Positions 21,488 to 29,679 are shown, counted from the first letter of the stretch. The stretch: 35,456 nucleotides of DNA from an uncultured bacterium (GCA_900313515.1 OMRK01000197.1:1-35456); one strand, 5' to 3'. Notes: generated from the letters alone by a model not told the origin. Numbers and translations: made by a program.

Positions 21488-22350
21488 TGGATCCGGAACT
21501 TAAGCGTCAGCGTTACTTTGTTGAGTCTCTCAACTGGAAGGCTCTGGAGTGTCGGCCGGCCCTTTTTCGTTATGTGCAGGAACCTGTTTTTAGCCTTAGT
21601 CTGGCTGAAGAGTTTCTGATAGAATTCCTCTACAAGCACGGCTTAGAATTTGAGTTGCAGCCGCGCTACAACCCTGCCAAGCTGATTACACTGAATGTTA
21701 CTATAAAGGGGACAACCCAGCGGGTGCGCTTGGATCTGTCCTACGGCTTTTCTTGTTCATGCACTTTTGCTACACTGCGTACAGCCTTCGCTAGCGATTT
21801 CAAGGGATGGCTGGATCGTACTTTGGGGGTAGAACGCTTTGATCGCACGCAGTATATAGGCACTCGCCATTGGGTGTCTTATTCCTATGCTCTGCCTCTT
21901 TACGAAACAGTGGCGGCTGGTTCGGGAACACCCGGTGCGGCCTCGGTTAGGGATTCGCGTCATGTATCCTACCTGTTCAATTTCAACAGCAAGGAGCAGG
22001 AGTTTCTGCGTGTTTTAGAGGAGGTGACGACCGCCAACGATGATTTTGATAACCCTCTGTATGTGCGTGTTTATCCGCGGCTAAGCCATACCGGCAGCAT
22101 TGAGCTGGTCATTAACAACCGTGAGGGCGGGCAGCCGGTACGGGTCTTCTCTTCGGGAAGTCATCCTGTTATCTATCAGGTTATTACCGAAAACACTGAG
22201 TTGACTATTCCCCTGAAGAACTACTTGGATAATGCGCTGGGCATTGAGGCCTTAGACTTGGATAACTGCAGGCTTGGGGGCAGGATGATCTCCCTCATTT
22301 ACACTCACCGCTCTCCAAATAGCATTGAGGCTCTTTTTGACGATGATTAA
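21484..22350 (+). CDS. Unknown protein, middle gene of the operon
   Basis: A 288-residue protein without signal peptide or membrane segment. The N terminus is helical (PELKRQRYFVESLNWKALE), followed by many beta strands, e.g. LITLNVTIKGTTQRVRLDLS, LYVRVYPRL, GSIELVINN and PVIYQVITENTELTIPL. It ends with acidic residues (EALFDDD). No known family, catalytic motif or metal site was recognised. Its ATG overlaps the stop of the preceding secreted Ig-like protein, and the following gene starts eight bases before its stop. The three genes therefore form a tight operon in which a cytoplasmic protein stands between two exported ones. Confidence 0.7.
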   Translation: MMDPELKRQRYFVESLNWKALECRPALFRYVQEPVFSLSLAEEFLIEFLYKHGLEFELQPRYNPAKLITLNVTIKGTTQRVRLDLSYGFSCSCTFATLRTAFASDFKGWLDRTLGVERFDRTQYIGTRHWVSYSYALPLYETVAAGSGTPGAASVRDSRHVSYLFNFNSKEQEFLRVLEEVTTANDDFDNPLYVRVYPRLSHTGSIELVINNREGGQPVRVFSSGSHPVIYQVITENTELTIPLKNYLDNALGIEALDLDNCRLGGRMISLIYTHRSPNSIEALFDDD

Positions 22351-23551
22351 GAAACTTGACCTTGTCTTGTTGCTAGCATTAATGGGCTGTCTTTTAGCAT
22401 TGGCAGATGTGGTAAAGTCAGAGCCCAAGGCTGATGGACAGTTTGAGTTTGTCCGACCGAAAAAAAATGAAGCTAGCAGCAACGAGACACAGCAGGCTAA
22501 TCTCTTAGAACGAGCGGATGAACCTGTTCGGTTAAACCTGGAGGAGTCGACTGCTTCCATCATTTACCCCTTGCTGGAGGCCCAGCTTTTGGCCTTCTCC
22601 GATCATCCGGAGAAGGTGGACAGGCGCGGCTTACTTTTCAGAGGTGGGTTGATTCCCTTTAAGCCGGTGCGTTTTCAATATTATCACCAGGGTGGTCGGG
22701 TTGATAACGATTTGTGGTTGCGCCTGGAGTTGAAGAACCTTGGCACAAAGAAGGCGGTGGTACAATTAATTGAGGGCAGGGGTGGTCCCGATTCCGATTA
22801 TTTTCAAGCTGGCCATGTTAACAATCTGCAGTTCTTGAGTCGCGTGGCCCATGGTGAGAGCAGAAATTTAATGCTGGAGCCGGGCGAAAGTTTGACTCTG
22901 TTTTGCCAAAACATGCCTTACGATGAGGTTTTAAGCGGCAGCGCTCAGTTCACTCTCTACGAAGGTTCGAATGTGGGCTTTTCGCTGCTCTCTTTACAAG
23001 ATCCCGAAGAATCGCCCAGTTTTAACTTGCTGACCAAAGCCAGCGATGTCCATGCTCGCGGTATTTACGCTTGCACCGATCAATTTGTAAATCGAATATT
23101 CAACCTGCCCGAGGACAAGGATGTGCAGGTGGCCATTGGAGCAGTTCGTCAACCTAACGTTTACCAGGAGCCGGAGCTTAAGGGAGACTACGGTGTGATC
23201 TATGCCATGCGCTTTTTGGTAAACAACAATTCCGAAGAAGATAAAACCGTGCACGTTATTGCCAATCCACGTGGAGGCAAGGCCACTGTAACGGCTCTGT
23301 TGCAAACAGAGGTACTGGAGGAAAGCCCTCCGCCCTTTACCTGGTTAAACGCTCAGGTACCCGCCTTGGAGAGTTTTCGTAATGGTGGTGCTTGGCAAGA
23401 CTGCTCCCTCCACCGCGAGAGCGAAGCCTTTCAAGAAAATGTGATAGGCCAATTCTGCGCTCCCGCACAAAAAAGCACCTTAGTACGGTTGCTGACCATC
23501 CCCGAAGGTGCTTCTAACTATCCTGTACGCTTTATTCTGAGAGCAAAGTAG
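22343..23551 (+). CDS. Unknown exported beta-rich protein, last gene of the operon
   Basis: A 402-residue protein with an N-terminal hydrophobic segment (KKLDLVLLLALMGCLLALAD) that may be a signal peptide or anchor. A lipobox-like LMGC lies inside it, but hydrophobic residues continue after the Cys, so a lipoprotein is less likely. A polar stretch (residues 30-65) leads to a long beta-rich region, with strands such as DNDLWLRLELKNLGTKKAVVQLIEG (parts: LWLRLELKNLG, AVVQLIEG), ESLTLFCQN and YGVIYAMRFLVNN. Two consecutive beta-sandwich domains are plausible (about 95-205 and 270-400). No family recognised. The ATG at 22343 is preferred over the earlier TTG at 22325; GAGG lies 12 bases upstream. 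Convergent with rdgB, 51 bases away. Confidence 0.7.
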   Translation: MIKKLDLVLLLALMGCLLALADVVKSEPKADGQFEFVRPKKNEASSNETQQANLLERADEPVRLNLEESTASIIYPLLEAQLLAFSDHPEKVDRRGLLFRGGLIPFKPVRFQYYHQGGRVDNDLWLRLELKNLGTKKAVVQLIEGRGGPDSDYFQAGHVNNLQFLSRVAHGESRNLMLEPGESLTLFCQNMPYDEVLSGSAQFTLYEGSNVGFSLLSLQDPEESPSFNLLTKASDVHARGIYACTDQFVNRIFNLPEDKDVQVAIGAVRQPNVYQEPELKGDYGVIYAMRFLVNNNSEEDKTVHVIANPRGGKATVTALLQTEVLEESPPPFTWLNAQVPALESFRNGGAWQDCSLHRESEAFQENVIGQFCAPAQKSTLVRLLTIPEGASNYPVRFILRAK

Positions 23552-23602
23552 CGAGGGTGCCCACAGGTTGGGGCAACGGGAAAATGCTAGCTTATAGGTG
23601 AA

Positions 23603-24253
23603 CTAATTCTTCAAGAGATCCGCTAGCTGTTGTACAACTGCCCGTACTGCTTTGCCGCGGTGGCTTATGCTATTTTTCTCAGCCGCATCCAGCTCGGCCA
23701 TGCAACACCCTCGGTCGTCAGTCAAAAATATGGGATCGTACCCGAATCCGGCCTTCCCGCAGGCTTTAAAAGCAATGGAACCCTCACATGTCGCTACTGC
23801 GCTGAGGTAATCTAACTCCACGCCGGGCCGTTTGAGCGCGAGCAAGGAAAGTCCATAAATCACCGCCGTGCAACGGAATCTGGCTCGACGTTCTTCGGAA
23901 GGCTTGTCCTTGAGTATTTCTAAAACTCTGGCATTCTTTTCCGCCTGACTGTGGCAGTCTGCTAAAAAACGGTGAGAGTAGAGACCAGGGGCTCCCTGCA
24001 GAGCTTCGATCTCCAGACCAGAATCATCGGCTAGACAGGGCAGAGCTAGGGTATTACCGTAATGCTTGGCCTTTATAAGAGCGTTCTCTAAATAGTTCTT
24101 TCCGGTTTCCGGCGGCTCAAGAATCTCGCGCCCTTGAGCCGCTTCCGTCAGGCTGACTAACTCAAGATCTACTGGCGCGTCTGCCAGAATAGCCCGCATT
24201 TCCTCCGCCTTGTGAGGGTTGCCAGTTGCCAGTAGAAGTTTAATTTTGGGCAT
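23603..24253 (-). CDS. rdgB: XTP/dITP diphosphatase (non-canonical purine NTP pyrophosphatase)
   Basis: A 216-residue HAM1/RdgB-family enzyme that hydrolyses XTP, ITP and dITP to the monophosphate and pyrophosphate, keeping deaminated purines out of nucleic acids. Signatures are LLATGNPHKAEEMRAIL at the N terminus and LADDSGLEIEALQGAPGLYSHRF, here in the parts LADDSGLEI and GAPGLYSHRF. GFGYDPIF and the final SHRGKAVRA complete the pattern. All active-site parts are present and the length is typical (190-220). Its start overlaps the end of the upstream coiled-coil gene by 14 bases, so they are translationally coupled. Confidence 0.95.
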   Translation of the reverse strand: MPKIKLLLATGNPHKAEEMRAILADAPVDLELVSLTEAAQGREILEPPETGKNYLENALIKAKHYGNTLALPCLADDSGLEIEALQGAPGLYSHRFLADCHSQAEKNARVLEILKDKPSEERRARFRCTAVIYGLSLLALKRPGVELDYLSAVATCEGSIAFKACGKAGFGYDPIFLTDDRGCCMAELDAAEKNSISHRGKAVRAVVQQLADLLKN

Positions 24254-24569
24254 TGGAGCCTGCTGCTTTTATTCTATTGATCTCGGCCCACTTTTCATCG
24301 ATCTCCCACTGCTTAAGCTGTACAGCCTGGCAGGTGGCACGCAGATCGGGATCGGATATCTGGCCCTGCACATAGCGTTCGTATATTTTCAAGGCAATAC
24401 CGTTGAGAAGTTTATCTTTTTCGTCTCGCAGGGACTTTACCTCGCCCTTAAGCCGTTCCACTTTCAAATGGAGCTCTGCCGACCCCATAAGTTCGTCGCG
24501 CTTTTTAGCGGCTGCATTGACTAAGCCTTTGGCCATGCCGCCGACCGCATCTAAAACACCACCAGCCAT
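24240..24569 (-). CDS. Small coiled-coil protein coupled to rdgB
   Basis: A 109-residue soluble protein. A glycine/alanine-rich start (AGGVLDAVGGMAKGLVNAAA) could be an amphipathic, membrane-touching helix. Residues 22-60 have heptad-like charge and hydrophobic spacing (KKRDELMGSAELHLKVERLK, then EVKSLRDEKDKLLNGIALK), so a coiled coil is likely. The rest is helical too. No family recognised. AGGAGG seven bases before the ATG makes the start firm. The 14-base overlap with rdgB suggests that the two are made together. A candidate promoter lies at 24717-24746. Confidence 0.75.
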   Translation of the reverse strand: MAGGVLDAVGGMAKGLVNAAAKKRDELMGSAELHLKVERLKGEVKSLRDEKDKLLNGIALKIYERYVQGQISDPDLRATCQAVQLKQWEIDEKWAEINRIKAAGSNAQN

Positions 24570-24716
24570 AAGTAAACCTCCTGCTGAATCTGTTGAAAAA
24601 AGCTTAATGGCAGACTGACTGCCAGAGCGGCAACTTCCCTAAAAACTCCCTTTTGCCTGCTAAAATCCCGGCTAAGTAGGTAAACTTACTCAGAATGGTC
24701 GCCGTGAAAATAGCCA

Positions 24717-24746
24717 TCTATACTAAAAGGGAGCTATCTTACACAA
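24717..24746 (-). promoter_or_regulatory. Candidate promoter of the coiled-coil/rdgB pair
   Basis: On the minus strand TTGTGT (complement of 24741-24746) and TATAGA (complement of 24717-24722) stand 18 bases apart. The -35 is poor, the -10 fair. It would leave a leader of about 140 bases. Confidence 0.3.
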
Positions 24747-24813
24747 CCTCCAGCTAGGCAAGGTTGCCCCTCTCCTGGTCTGGAAGAACTGTTTGGACAT
24801 CATTCTTCTCATT

Positions 24814-24864
24814 GTGGTGGCTTGGGGCAGAAATCTTTGCAAAGATCCGGCTTGGGGCCACCAC
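24814..24864. repeat. Nested inverted repeat downstream of hemL
   Basis: GTGGTGGC (24814-24821) pairs with GCCACCAC (24857-24864). Inside is the palindrome ATCTTTGCAAAGAT (24832-24845), flanked by two direct copies of CTTGGGGC (24821-24828, 24851-24858). It lies 13 bases beyond the hemL stop. No T-run follows on the minus strand, so it may be a factor-dependent terminator or a stabilising 3' structure. Confidence 0.5.
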
Positions 24865-24876
24865 TGAGATTGCAGA

Positions 24877-26154
24877 TTATTTGAGATTTAGTTTGGTTAT
24901 CACCCTGTCAGCTGCCTCAATCACCCTATCTATTTCTTTTTCGGTATGGACTGCCGAAATACAGGCCGCGTCGGTAGTTGAGGGGGGCAGATAGATGTTT
25001 TCTTCGAGCATGCCATGGAAGAATTTAGCGAAGGTCTCGTAGTCAAAGTGAGTACTGTCGGCATAATTGCGTACCTTCTCGGGGCCGAAGGCAATAAAGA
25101 ACATTGAGCCTACACTTTGCACCAGCATGCCACCAACCTCTTTGAGCCCCTTAACCAAACGGTTGGAAAGCTCTTCCAGGTGTTCGTAAACACCCGGTTG
25201 GAAGGCCAATTCCAGTTCGGCTATGGCACCGGCCACGCTTATGGGGTTGCCACAATAGGTTCCGGCCTGGTAGATTGGGCCAGTGGGAGAGACGCTCTTC
25301 ATATACTCAGCCTTGCCGCCGTAGGCCCCCATGGCCAGTCCGCCAGAAATAGCCTTGCCTAAACAGGTTAGATCGGCCTGTATATTGTAGCGTTCCTGAG
25401 CTCCGCCTTTGGCCAAGCGGAATCCGGTAAGTACCTCGTCTAAAATGAACAGGGCTCCATTTTTATGGCAGAGATCGCGTACACCTTCCAAAAATCCCGG
25501 TTCGGGAGCGATAACACCCATAGAACCTGTAACCGGCTCCAAAATAGCTGCTGCGATCTCGCCGGGATATTTGGCAAACAGATCGGAGACGGATTGCAAA
25601 TCGTTAAAGTCGGCTATCACAGTTTCTGCTACTGCTCCTGGTGAAGCTCCCAAGGCCAGAGGACCGCCGTTTTCCTGGGCTTCAATTCCGGCTGCGTCCA
25701 AGCACTCCACGTGGCCATGGTAGCAACCTTCAAATTTCATGATTCTGGGCCGACGTGTAACCGAGCGGGCCACTCGCAACGAAGACATCACCGCCTCTGC
25801 TCCGGAATTGACGAAACGCAGCATTTCCATCGAAGGATAAGCTTCACGAACCATTTCCGCTAATTTCAACTCGCCTTTGGTGGATGCGCCGAACAGGGTA
25901 CCGCGCGCGGCAGCCTTCTGTACGGCGTTGACAATGTGCGGGTGGCAGTGGCCGAACAGTAAGGGCCCCCAGCCGCAGCAGAGATCTAAATAGTCGTTAC
26001 CGTCAATATCGTAAACATGACTTCCCCAGCCTCGCTCTATGATTGGCGGGCAACCGCCCACCTGATTGAAGCCCCGGAATGGACTGTTGACGCCGCCGGG
26101 TATTATGGCAGTCAACTGAGAGTAGATATTTTCTGATTTAACCAATTTATTCAT
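24877..26154 (-). CDS. hemL: Glutamate-1-semialdehyde 2,1-aminomutase
   Basis: A 425-residue PLP enzyme that turns glutamate-1-semialdehyde into 5-aminolevulinate, the last step of the C5 route to tetrapyrroles. The pyridoxal-binding lysine is Lys267 in CLGKAISGGLAMGAYGG. Other family signatures are IPGGVNSPFRGF near the start, LRFVNSGAEAVMSSLRVAR, YHGHVE, and ILDEVLTGFR, where Asp239 would contact the PLP ring nitrogen. Length and order are those of the family (about 425-430). The ribosome-binding site is weak. Upstream lies the AT-rich repeat cluster that separates it from hpf; downstream is a nested inverted repeat. Confidence 0.96.
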   Translation of the reverse strand: MNKLVKSENIYSQLTAIIPGGVNSPFRGFNQVGGCPPIIERGWGSHVYDIDGNDYLDLCCGWGPLLFGHCHPHIVNAVQKAAARGTLFGASTKGELKLAEMVREAYPSMEMLRFVNSGAEAVMSSLRVARSVTRRPRIMKFEGCYHGHVECLDAAGIEAQENGGPLALGASPGAVAETVIADFNDLQSVSDLFAKYPGEIAAAILEPVTGSMGVIAPEPGFLEGVRDLCHKNGALFILDEVLTGFRLAKGGAQERYNIQADLTCLGKAISGGLAMGAYGGKAEYMKSVSPTGPIYQAGTYCGNPISVAGAIAELELAFQPGVYEHLEELSNRLVKGLKEVGGMLVQSVGSMFFIAFGPEKVRNYADSTHFDYETFAKFFHGMLEENIYLPPSTTDAACISAVHTEKEIDRVIEAADRVITKLNLK

Positions 26155-26620
26155 AGTGGGACCGAGCTTCGCCCTTTTTTATTGGGCACCTAGCAATTAA
26201 CAATTAGCAATGAGCAATTAACAATGAACAATTAGCAATTAGGAATTCGTAATGCTTAATGCGTAATTCGCAATTAGGGACTAGTAATTAGGCGCGGGGT
26301 GCGTGGGCGGGTGGTGAACGGAACACGGAGAGCTAATTAGGAATTAGCAATGAGCAATTAACAATGAACAATTAGCAATTGGGAATTTGTAATGCTTAAT
26401 GCGTAATTCGCAATTAGAGGAATGAGCAATTGTGGGGGGGTGGTAAAAACAACTACCTGCCTACTATACGTTGGGCAGGGAGTTCTGCCATAGTCATTGA
26501 AGTAACCCTCACTTAAAGCGGTTGCTCAAATTGGAAAATTATACAGATCGGAATGTAAAAGTCCCTTGTCACCAGTTAAGCAGTTCCGTTTTGTCAACAA
26601 ACTTTCTGGAGGCATAATAT
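26155..26620. other. Divergent intergenic region hemL-hpf
   Basis: These 466 bases contain the AT-rich repeat cluster (26191-26417), a GC-rich insert, a short hairpin (CCTGCC 26456-26461 with GGCAGG 26474-26479) and the hpf leader. They must contain the start signals of both divergent genes. A TATACA box at 26540-26545 has no good -35 partner. No gene is seen. Confidence 0.55.
26191..26417 (+). repeat. AT-rich repeat cluster, two 76-base direct copies
   Basis: Bases 26202-26277 and 26342-26417 are direct copies of 76 bases with two mismatches, 140 bases apart. Each is itself made of short variants of the unit (A/G)CAATTA / GCAATGA / AATTCG. A GC-rich stretch (about 26291-26333) lies between the copies. 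The same units occur at 12745-12769 and, inverted, at 17530-17632. They resemble the short tandem intergenic repeats known from some cyanobacteria. Confidence 0.85.
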
Positions 26621-27145
26621 ATGCAGATTACAGTAAGTGGAAAGAACTTTGACGTAAGTGATTCCCTTAGAGACCACGTGGTGGAGAAGCTGAACAAGAA
26701 AATTGGACGTTTCGACACCGTTGTCACTGCCAATGTTACGATGTCCACCGATCGTCATCGCCATATTGTGGAAATCACCTTGTTTGGCAAAGGCTTCGAA
26801 ATGCGTGCCGAGGAACATGAGAGCGATGAAATGTACCGCTCCGTGAATATAGTGGTTGAGAAGTTGGAGAAGCAGCTGGATAAGGCCCGTTCTAAGAATT
26901 TGGCTTTGGGACGCAAGGATCGTGAAGAGTCGGCCGAGATGGAGGCTATTGAGCCTAAACAGGAATCTCTTATTAAGCAGGTTACTACCTACGCTGCTCA
27001 GCCCTTGTCGGTCGAAGAGGCTATCAGGGAGCTCGAAGAGAAAGAGTACAGTTTCTACGCCTTCCAGAATAGGGAGAGCGGCAGGGTTAATGTAGTTTAT
27101 GTTCTCGATCAAGGTGGCTATGGCTTGATAGATCCCAAGCTTTAG
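26621..27145 (+). CDS. hpf: Ribosome hibernation promoting factor, long form
   Basis: A 174-residue HPF/RaiA-family protein. The N-terminal ribosome-binding domain (1-105) begins MQITVSGKNFDVSDSLRDHV and includes KLNKKIGRFD and VEKLEKQLDKA. A linker of about 20 residues follows. The C-terminal domain (about 120-174) has LSVEEAIRELEEKEYSFYAF and VVYVLDQGGYGLIDP, the dimerisation domain of the long form that pairs two 70S ribosomes into an inactive 100S particle. It acts in stationary phase or stress. GGAGG eight bases before the ATG. A strong terminator (27170-27210) follows. An open frame on the opposite strand over this gene is not coding. Confidence 0.95.
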   Translation: MQITVSGKNFDVSDSLRDHVVEKLNKKIGRFDTVVTANVTMSTDRHRHIVEITLFGKGFEMRAEEHESDEMYRSVNIVVEKLEKQLDKARSKNLALGRKDREESAEMEAIEPKQESLIKQVTTYAAQPLSVEEAIRELEEKEYSFYAFQNRESGRVNVVYVLDQGGYGLIDPKL

Positions 27146-27169
27146 TCTGACTTTACTTAGAAATTGCAG

Positions 27170-27210
27170 GCGCCGCAGCCAGGAAATCTTTGGAGCGGCG
27201 CATTTTTTTT
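27170..27210 (+). terminator. Intrinsic terminator of hpf
   Basis: GCGCCGC (27170-27176) pairs with GCGGCGC (27195-27201), followed by eight T at 27203-27210, 25 bases after the hpf stop. Confidence 0.9.
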
Positions 27211-27224
27211 GTGTGGGAAGGCGT

Positions 27225-27623
27225 ATGCTCAACACTATTTGTGTACAATGTGAAAAGTGTCATGGCACGGGACATATCGAATGTCCTGCTTGCCGAAAAG
27301 ACCTCTTAAATAAGCAGGAACTGACCGGTGTTAGTGAATTCTCTGTATGCGCAGATACCGTAGTAGTGGAGCGGGAGGCTGAACTGAACAGTGGCAAGGT
27401 CAGCAGTGGTGAGCTTGACCTTGCTCAGAGTGGCCATTCTGAGCGAATGGGTCCGTTCGGCCGGGGTTTTTCGTCTGGGAACGCTGGAGCTGAAGCCGTT
27501 GCGAGAGTTGAGGCCGCATTCGGTGGGCCTGTGAAGCCATGTTCTGTCTGTTCGGGAACAGGCTGGGTTGTTTGTCCTGGATGCCTAGGAGGGGGATATA
27601 TAGATGTGCCAGCTTTTGCCTGA
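27225..27623 (+). CDS. Double DnaJ-type zinc-ribbon protein
   Basis: A 132-residue protein with a cysteine-rich knot at each end. The first reads CVQCEKCHGTGHIECPAC (Cys 6, 9, 12, 20, 23). The second reads CSVCSGTGWVVCPGC (Cys 106, 109, 117, 120). Both have the C-x-x-C-x-G-x-G...C-x-x-C form of DnaJ zinc fingers, and each can bind one zinc. The 80 residues between are polar and glycine-rich and probably unfolded. There is no J domain. It may be a small chaperone or a redox/assembly factor; no named family recognised. The ATG at 27225 is chosen over GTG at 27213. The GGGAAGG just before it is rather close (three to five bases). It follows the hpf terminator by 14 bases. Confidence 0.7.
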   Translation: MLNTICVQCEKCHGTGHIECPACRKDLLNKQELTGVSEFSVCADTVVVEREAELNSGKVSSGELDLAQSGHSERMGPFGRGFSSGNAGAEAVARVEAAFGGPVKPCSVCSGTGWVVCPGCLGGGYIDVPAFA

Positions 27624-27696
27624 TGGGGGTAAGTTAGGAGCTGAGCTGTCTGCCATGGTTTGTCAGTTTCGGTAAGATTGAGAAGGTTAAGCATTT

Positions 27697-29679
27697 ATGA
27701 GTGAGACTGTTCTTAAGGTGGTCAAGATCATAGCTGTCGTTGTGGCGGTTGCTGTGGGTGCGCTCATTTATAACTACATAAATGGTGAAGGTGGGGTGTG
27801 GGGGCCCAGTCGGGAGAAGACTGCCACTAATCCAAAGGGCAGTGGTGGGGATCCGGTTGCTGGGAATAAAATGCAGGAAGAGAATGGGGGAGAGGATTCG
27901 ACTTTGCCAGAGCTTACCGATGAGAGAGGTGGTGGCTCGTACAAGGTAGGGGCCGATTCCTTTGGTGGCGCGGCGGAGGGCGATGAAACTGGAGATGACC
28001 AGCATAATTCTGCCGGTTTTACTGTAAAGACTAAAACTTTTGAGCCCGATGATAACGGTAATATTGAGATCATCTGGGGAGATGGTGTCAAGGATAGTAT
28101 TGATAATCCCAAAGAACAGGGCAAGAAAAGCACCCAGGCTAACTCAGATGATATCCCCGATAATTGGCAACTGGCCGAAGATCAGAGCATAGATAATCAT
28201 AATTCTGAAGTTTCCGTCGGCAAGGGCTCCAATCGCGTGGCCGAGCGTAGTGCCTCTGGCTCCAAAAGGTCTGAACAGAAGCAGAAAACGATGGCCAATA
28301 GTTCTGAGTCTAAACTGGCTTCCCAATCTTCCAAGAAGGGATCTGAGGCCAAGGACAAGGCTAAAAAGGCCATGGAAGATTACGATGGCAAGGAGCCTTT
28401 AAACAACGTTCTTAAAGATTTCGAGCTGAATATCGACTATGAAAAGCTTTTGAAGAATCCTTCCGAGCTTGGTTTTACGCCTACCGCCGATCTCTTCCGT
28501 GATGCTTACGTAAGAATCCGTACTTCGTTTGTGGAAGAGGTCAATGATGATCGGCTTGCTAAGGGGGTTATGACGGAGGTTGGCAAGCTAGCCCGGGCTG
28601 CCGGTCAATCGGTAGAACCCTTGCATAAACTCGATAAAAACAAGAATATTCTTACGCAGATTTTAAATGCTTACGGTTCTACCATTGATAAGAAGCTGCT
28701 TACCTATGCCGCTGTCGAGGGCATGCTTTACGGGTTGCGCGATCCTTTCTCTGTACTTATGACTCCCAAAGAGTACGATTCCTTAAAGGAGCAGATCCAA
28801 TCTCAAGGGTTCGGGGGAATTGGCGTTTACATAGAAGCCGATAAGGATGATAATAACCAAGTTACGGTCTTTGAGCCCATGGAGGGGACTCCCGCTTACA
28901 AGGCTGGTGTAGAGGCCGGAGACAAAATTTTAGCTATAGACGGTAAGAGCACTAAGGGATTAGCTTTGGATGTGGCTACTAAGCTTATCAGAGGTCCGGT
29001 AGGGAGCAAGGTCGTCTTAAAGATTAAGCGCCCTGGGGTGGAGCAACCTTTCAATATCTCAGTTACCCGTGAAAGTATTCATGTTATAAGCTGTACCTCC
29101 AAAATGTATGGCAAGGTCGGCTATGTGAGGATGCGCCAGTTTGGTTCCACCACTTCCGACGAGCTGGCCAAAGAAATAGCCAAGGTTAAGAGCAAGGGTG
29201 CCAACAGTCTGATTCTCGATCTGCGCAACAATGGTGGCGGTTTTGTAGAGGCTGCTGTGGGCGTTGGCGGCCAATTCATTAAGCGCGGTGGCCTGATTGT
29301 CTATACGTTAGATCGGGCTGGACATAGGGAGGATCTGCTCTCCAAAGCCGATGGCCATCTGGATATGCCCATGCTGGTTATGATCAACCGTTTCTCGGCC
29401 AGCGCCTCAGAAATTACTGCCGGGGCTTTGCGCGATCAATTGCATGTTAAGTTGTTGGGTGAACGTAGCTTCGGCAAGGGCTCGGTGCAGCAGATTTTCC
29501 CCTTCAGCGATGGATCGGCCATGAAAATGACTATTGCTCGTTTTTATTCTCCCAGCGGTCATGTTATTGATCATAACGGCTTGATTCCCGACATTACGGT
29601 TAAGATGGAACCTCGTTTTGTGGGAAAACAGGGTAAGGATACCCAGTTACAGAAGGCTATAGACATACTTTCCAAATAA
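27697..29679 (+). CDS. S41 C-terminal processing peptidase with long linker
   Basis: A 660-residue membrane-anchored serine protease of the Ctp/Prc family. A helix at residues 7-27 anchors it. Residues 30-230 are polar, rich in Gly, Asp, Glu, Ser and Lys, and look disordered. The PDZ domain lies at about 370-455 (GGIGVYIEAD, AGVEAGDKILAIDGK). The S41 core follows, with LDLRNNGGGFVEAAVGV. The catalytic Ser569 is the middle Ser of SASASE, Lys594 is in FGKGSVQ, and Asp580 stands at the third conserved place; Ser-Asp-Lys spacing (11 and 25) equals that of E. coli Prc. It cuts envelope proteins near their C termini. GAGAAGG ten bases before the ATG. The long linker is unusual for the family. Confidence 0.93.
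   Translation: MSETVLKVVKIIAVVVAVAVGALIYNYINGEGGVWGPSREKTATNPKGSGGDPVAGNKMQEENGGEDSTLPELTDERGGGSYKVGADSFGGAAEGDETGDDQHNSAGFTVKTKTFEPDDNGNIEIIWGDGVKDSIDNPKEQGKKSTQANSDDIPDNWQLAEDQSIDNHNSEVSVGKGSNRVAERSASGSKRSEQKQKTMANSSESKLASQSSKKGSEAKDKAKKAMEDYDGKEPLNNVLKDFELNIDYEKLLKNPSELGFTPTADLFRDAYVRIRTSFVEEVNDDRLAKGVMTEVGKLARAAGQSVEPLHKLDKNKNILTQILNAYGSTIDKKLLTYAAVEGMLYGLRDPFSVLMTPKEYDSLKEQIQSQGFGGIGVYIEADKDDNNQVTVFEPMEGTPAYKAGVEAGDKILAIDGKSTKGLALDVATKLIRGPVGSKVVLKIKRPGVEQPFNISVTRESIHVISCTSKMYGKVGYVRMRQFGSTTSDELAKEIAKVKSKGANSLILDLRNNGGGFVEAAVGVGGQFIKRGGLIVYTLDRAGHREDLLSKADGHLDMPMLVMINRFSASASEITAGALRDQLHVKLLGERSFGKGSVQQIFPFSDGSAMKMTIARFYSPSGHVIDHNGLIPDITVKMEPRFVGKQGKDTQLQKAIDILSK

Larger units (their letters stand above)
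24570..24876 (-). other. Intergenic region with nested inverted repeats
   Basis: These 307 bases hold no gene. They contain the leader of the coiled-coil/rdgB genes and, near hemL, the inverted repeat at 24814-24864. The rest shows no clear structure. Confidence 0.45.

Noticed and set aside
26191-26417. CRISPR array
   Set aside because: Two long copies made of short AT-rich units, with no regular spacers and no cas genes nearby.
26594-27235. Open frame of 213 codons on the minus strand over hpf
   Set aside because: Covers hpf and its terminator; the hpf frame has a clear family match and ribosome-binding site, the opposite frame has neither.
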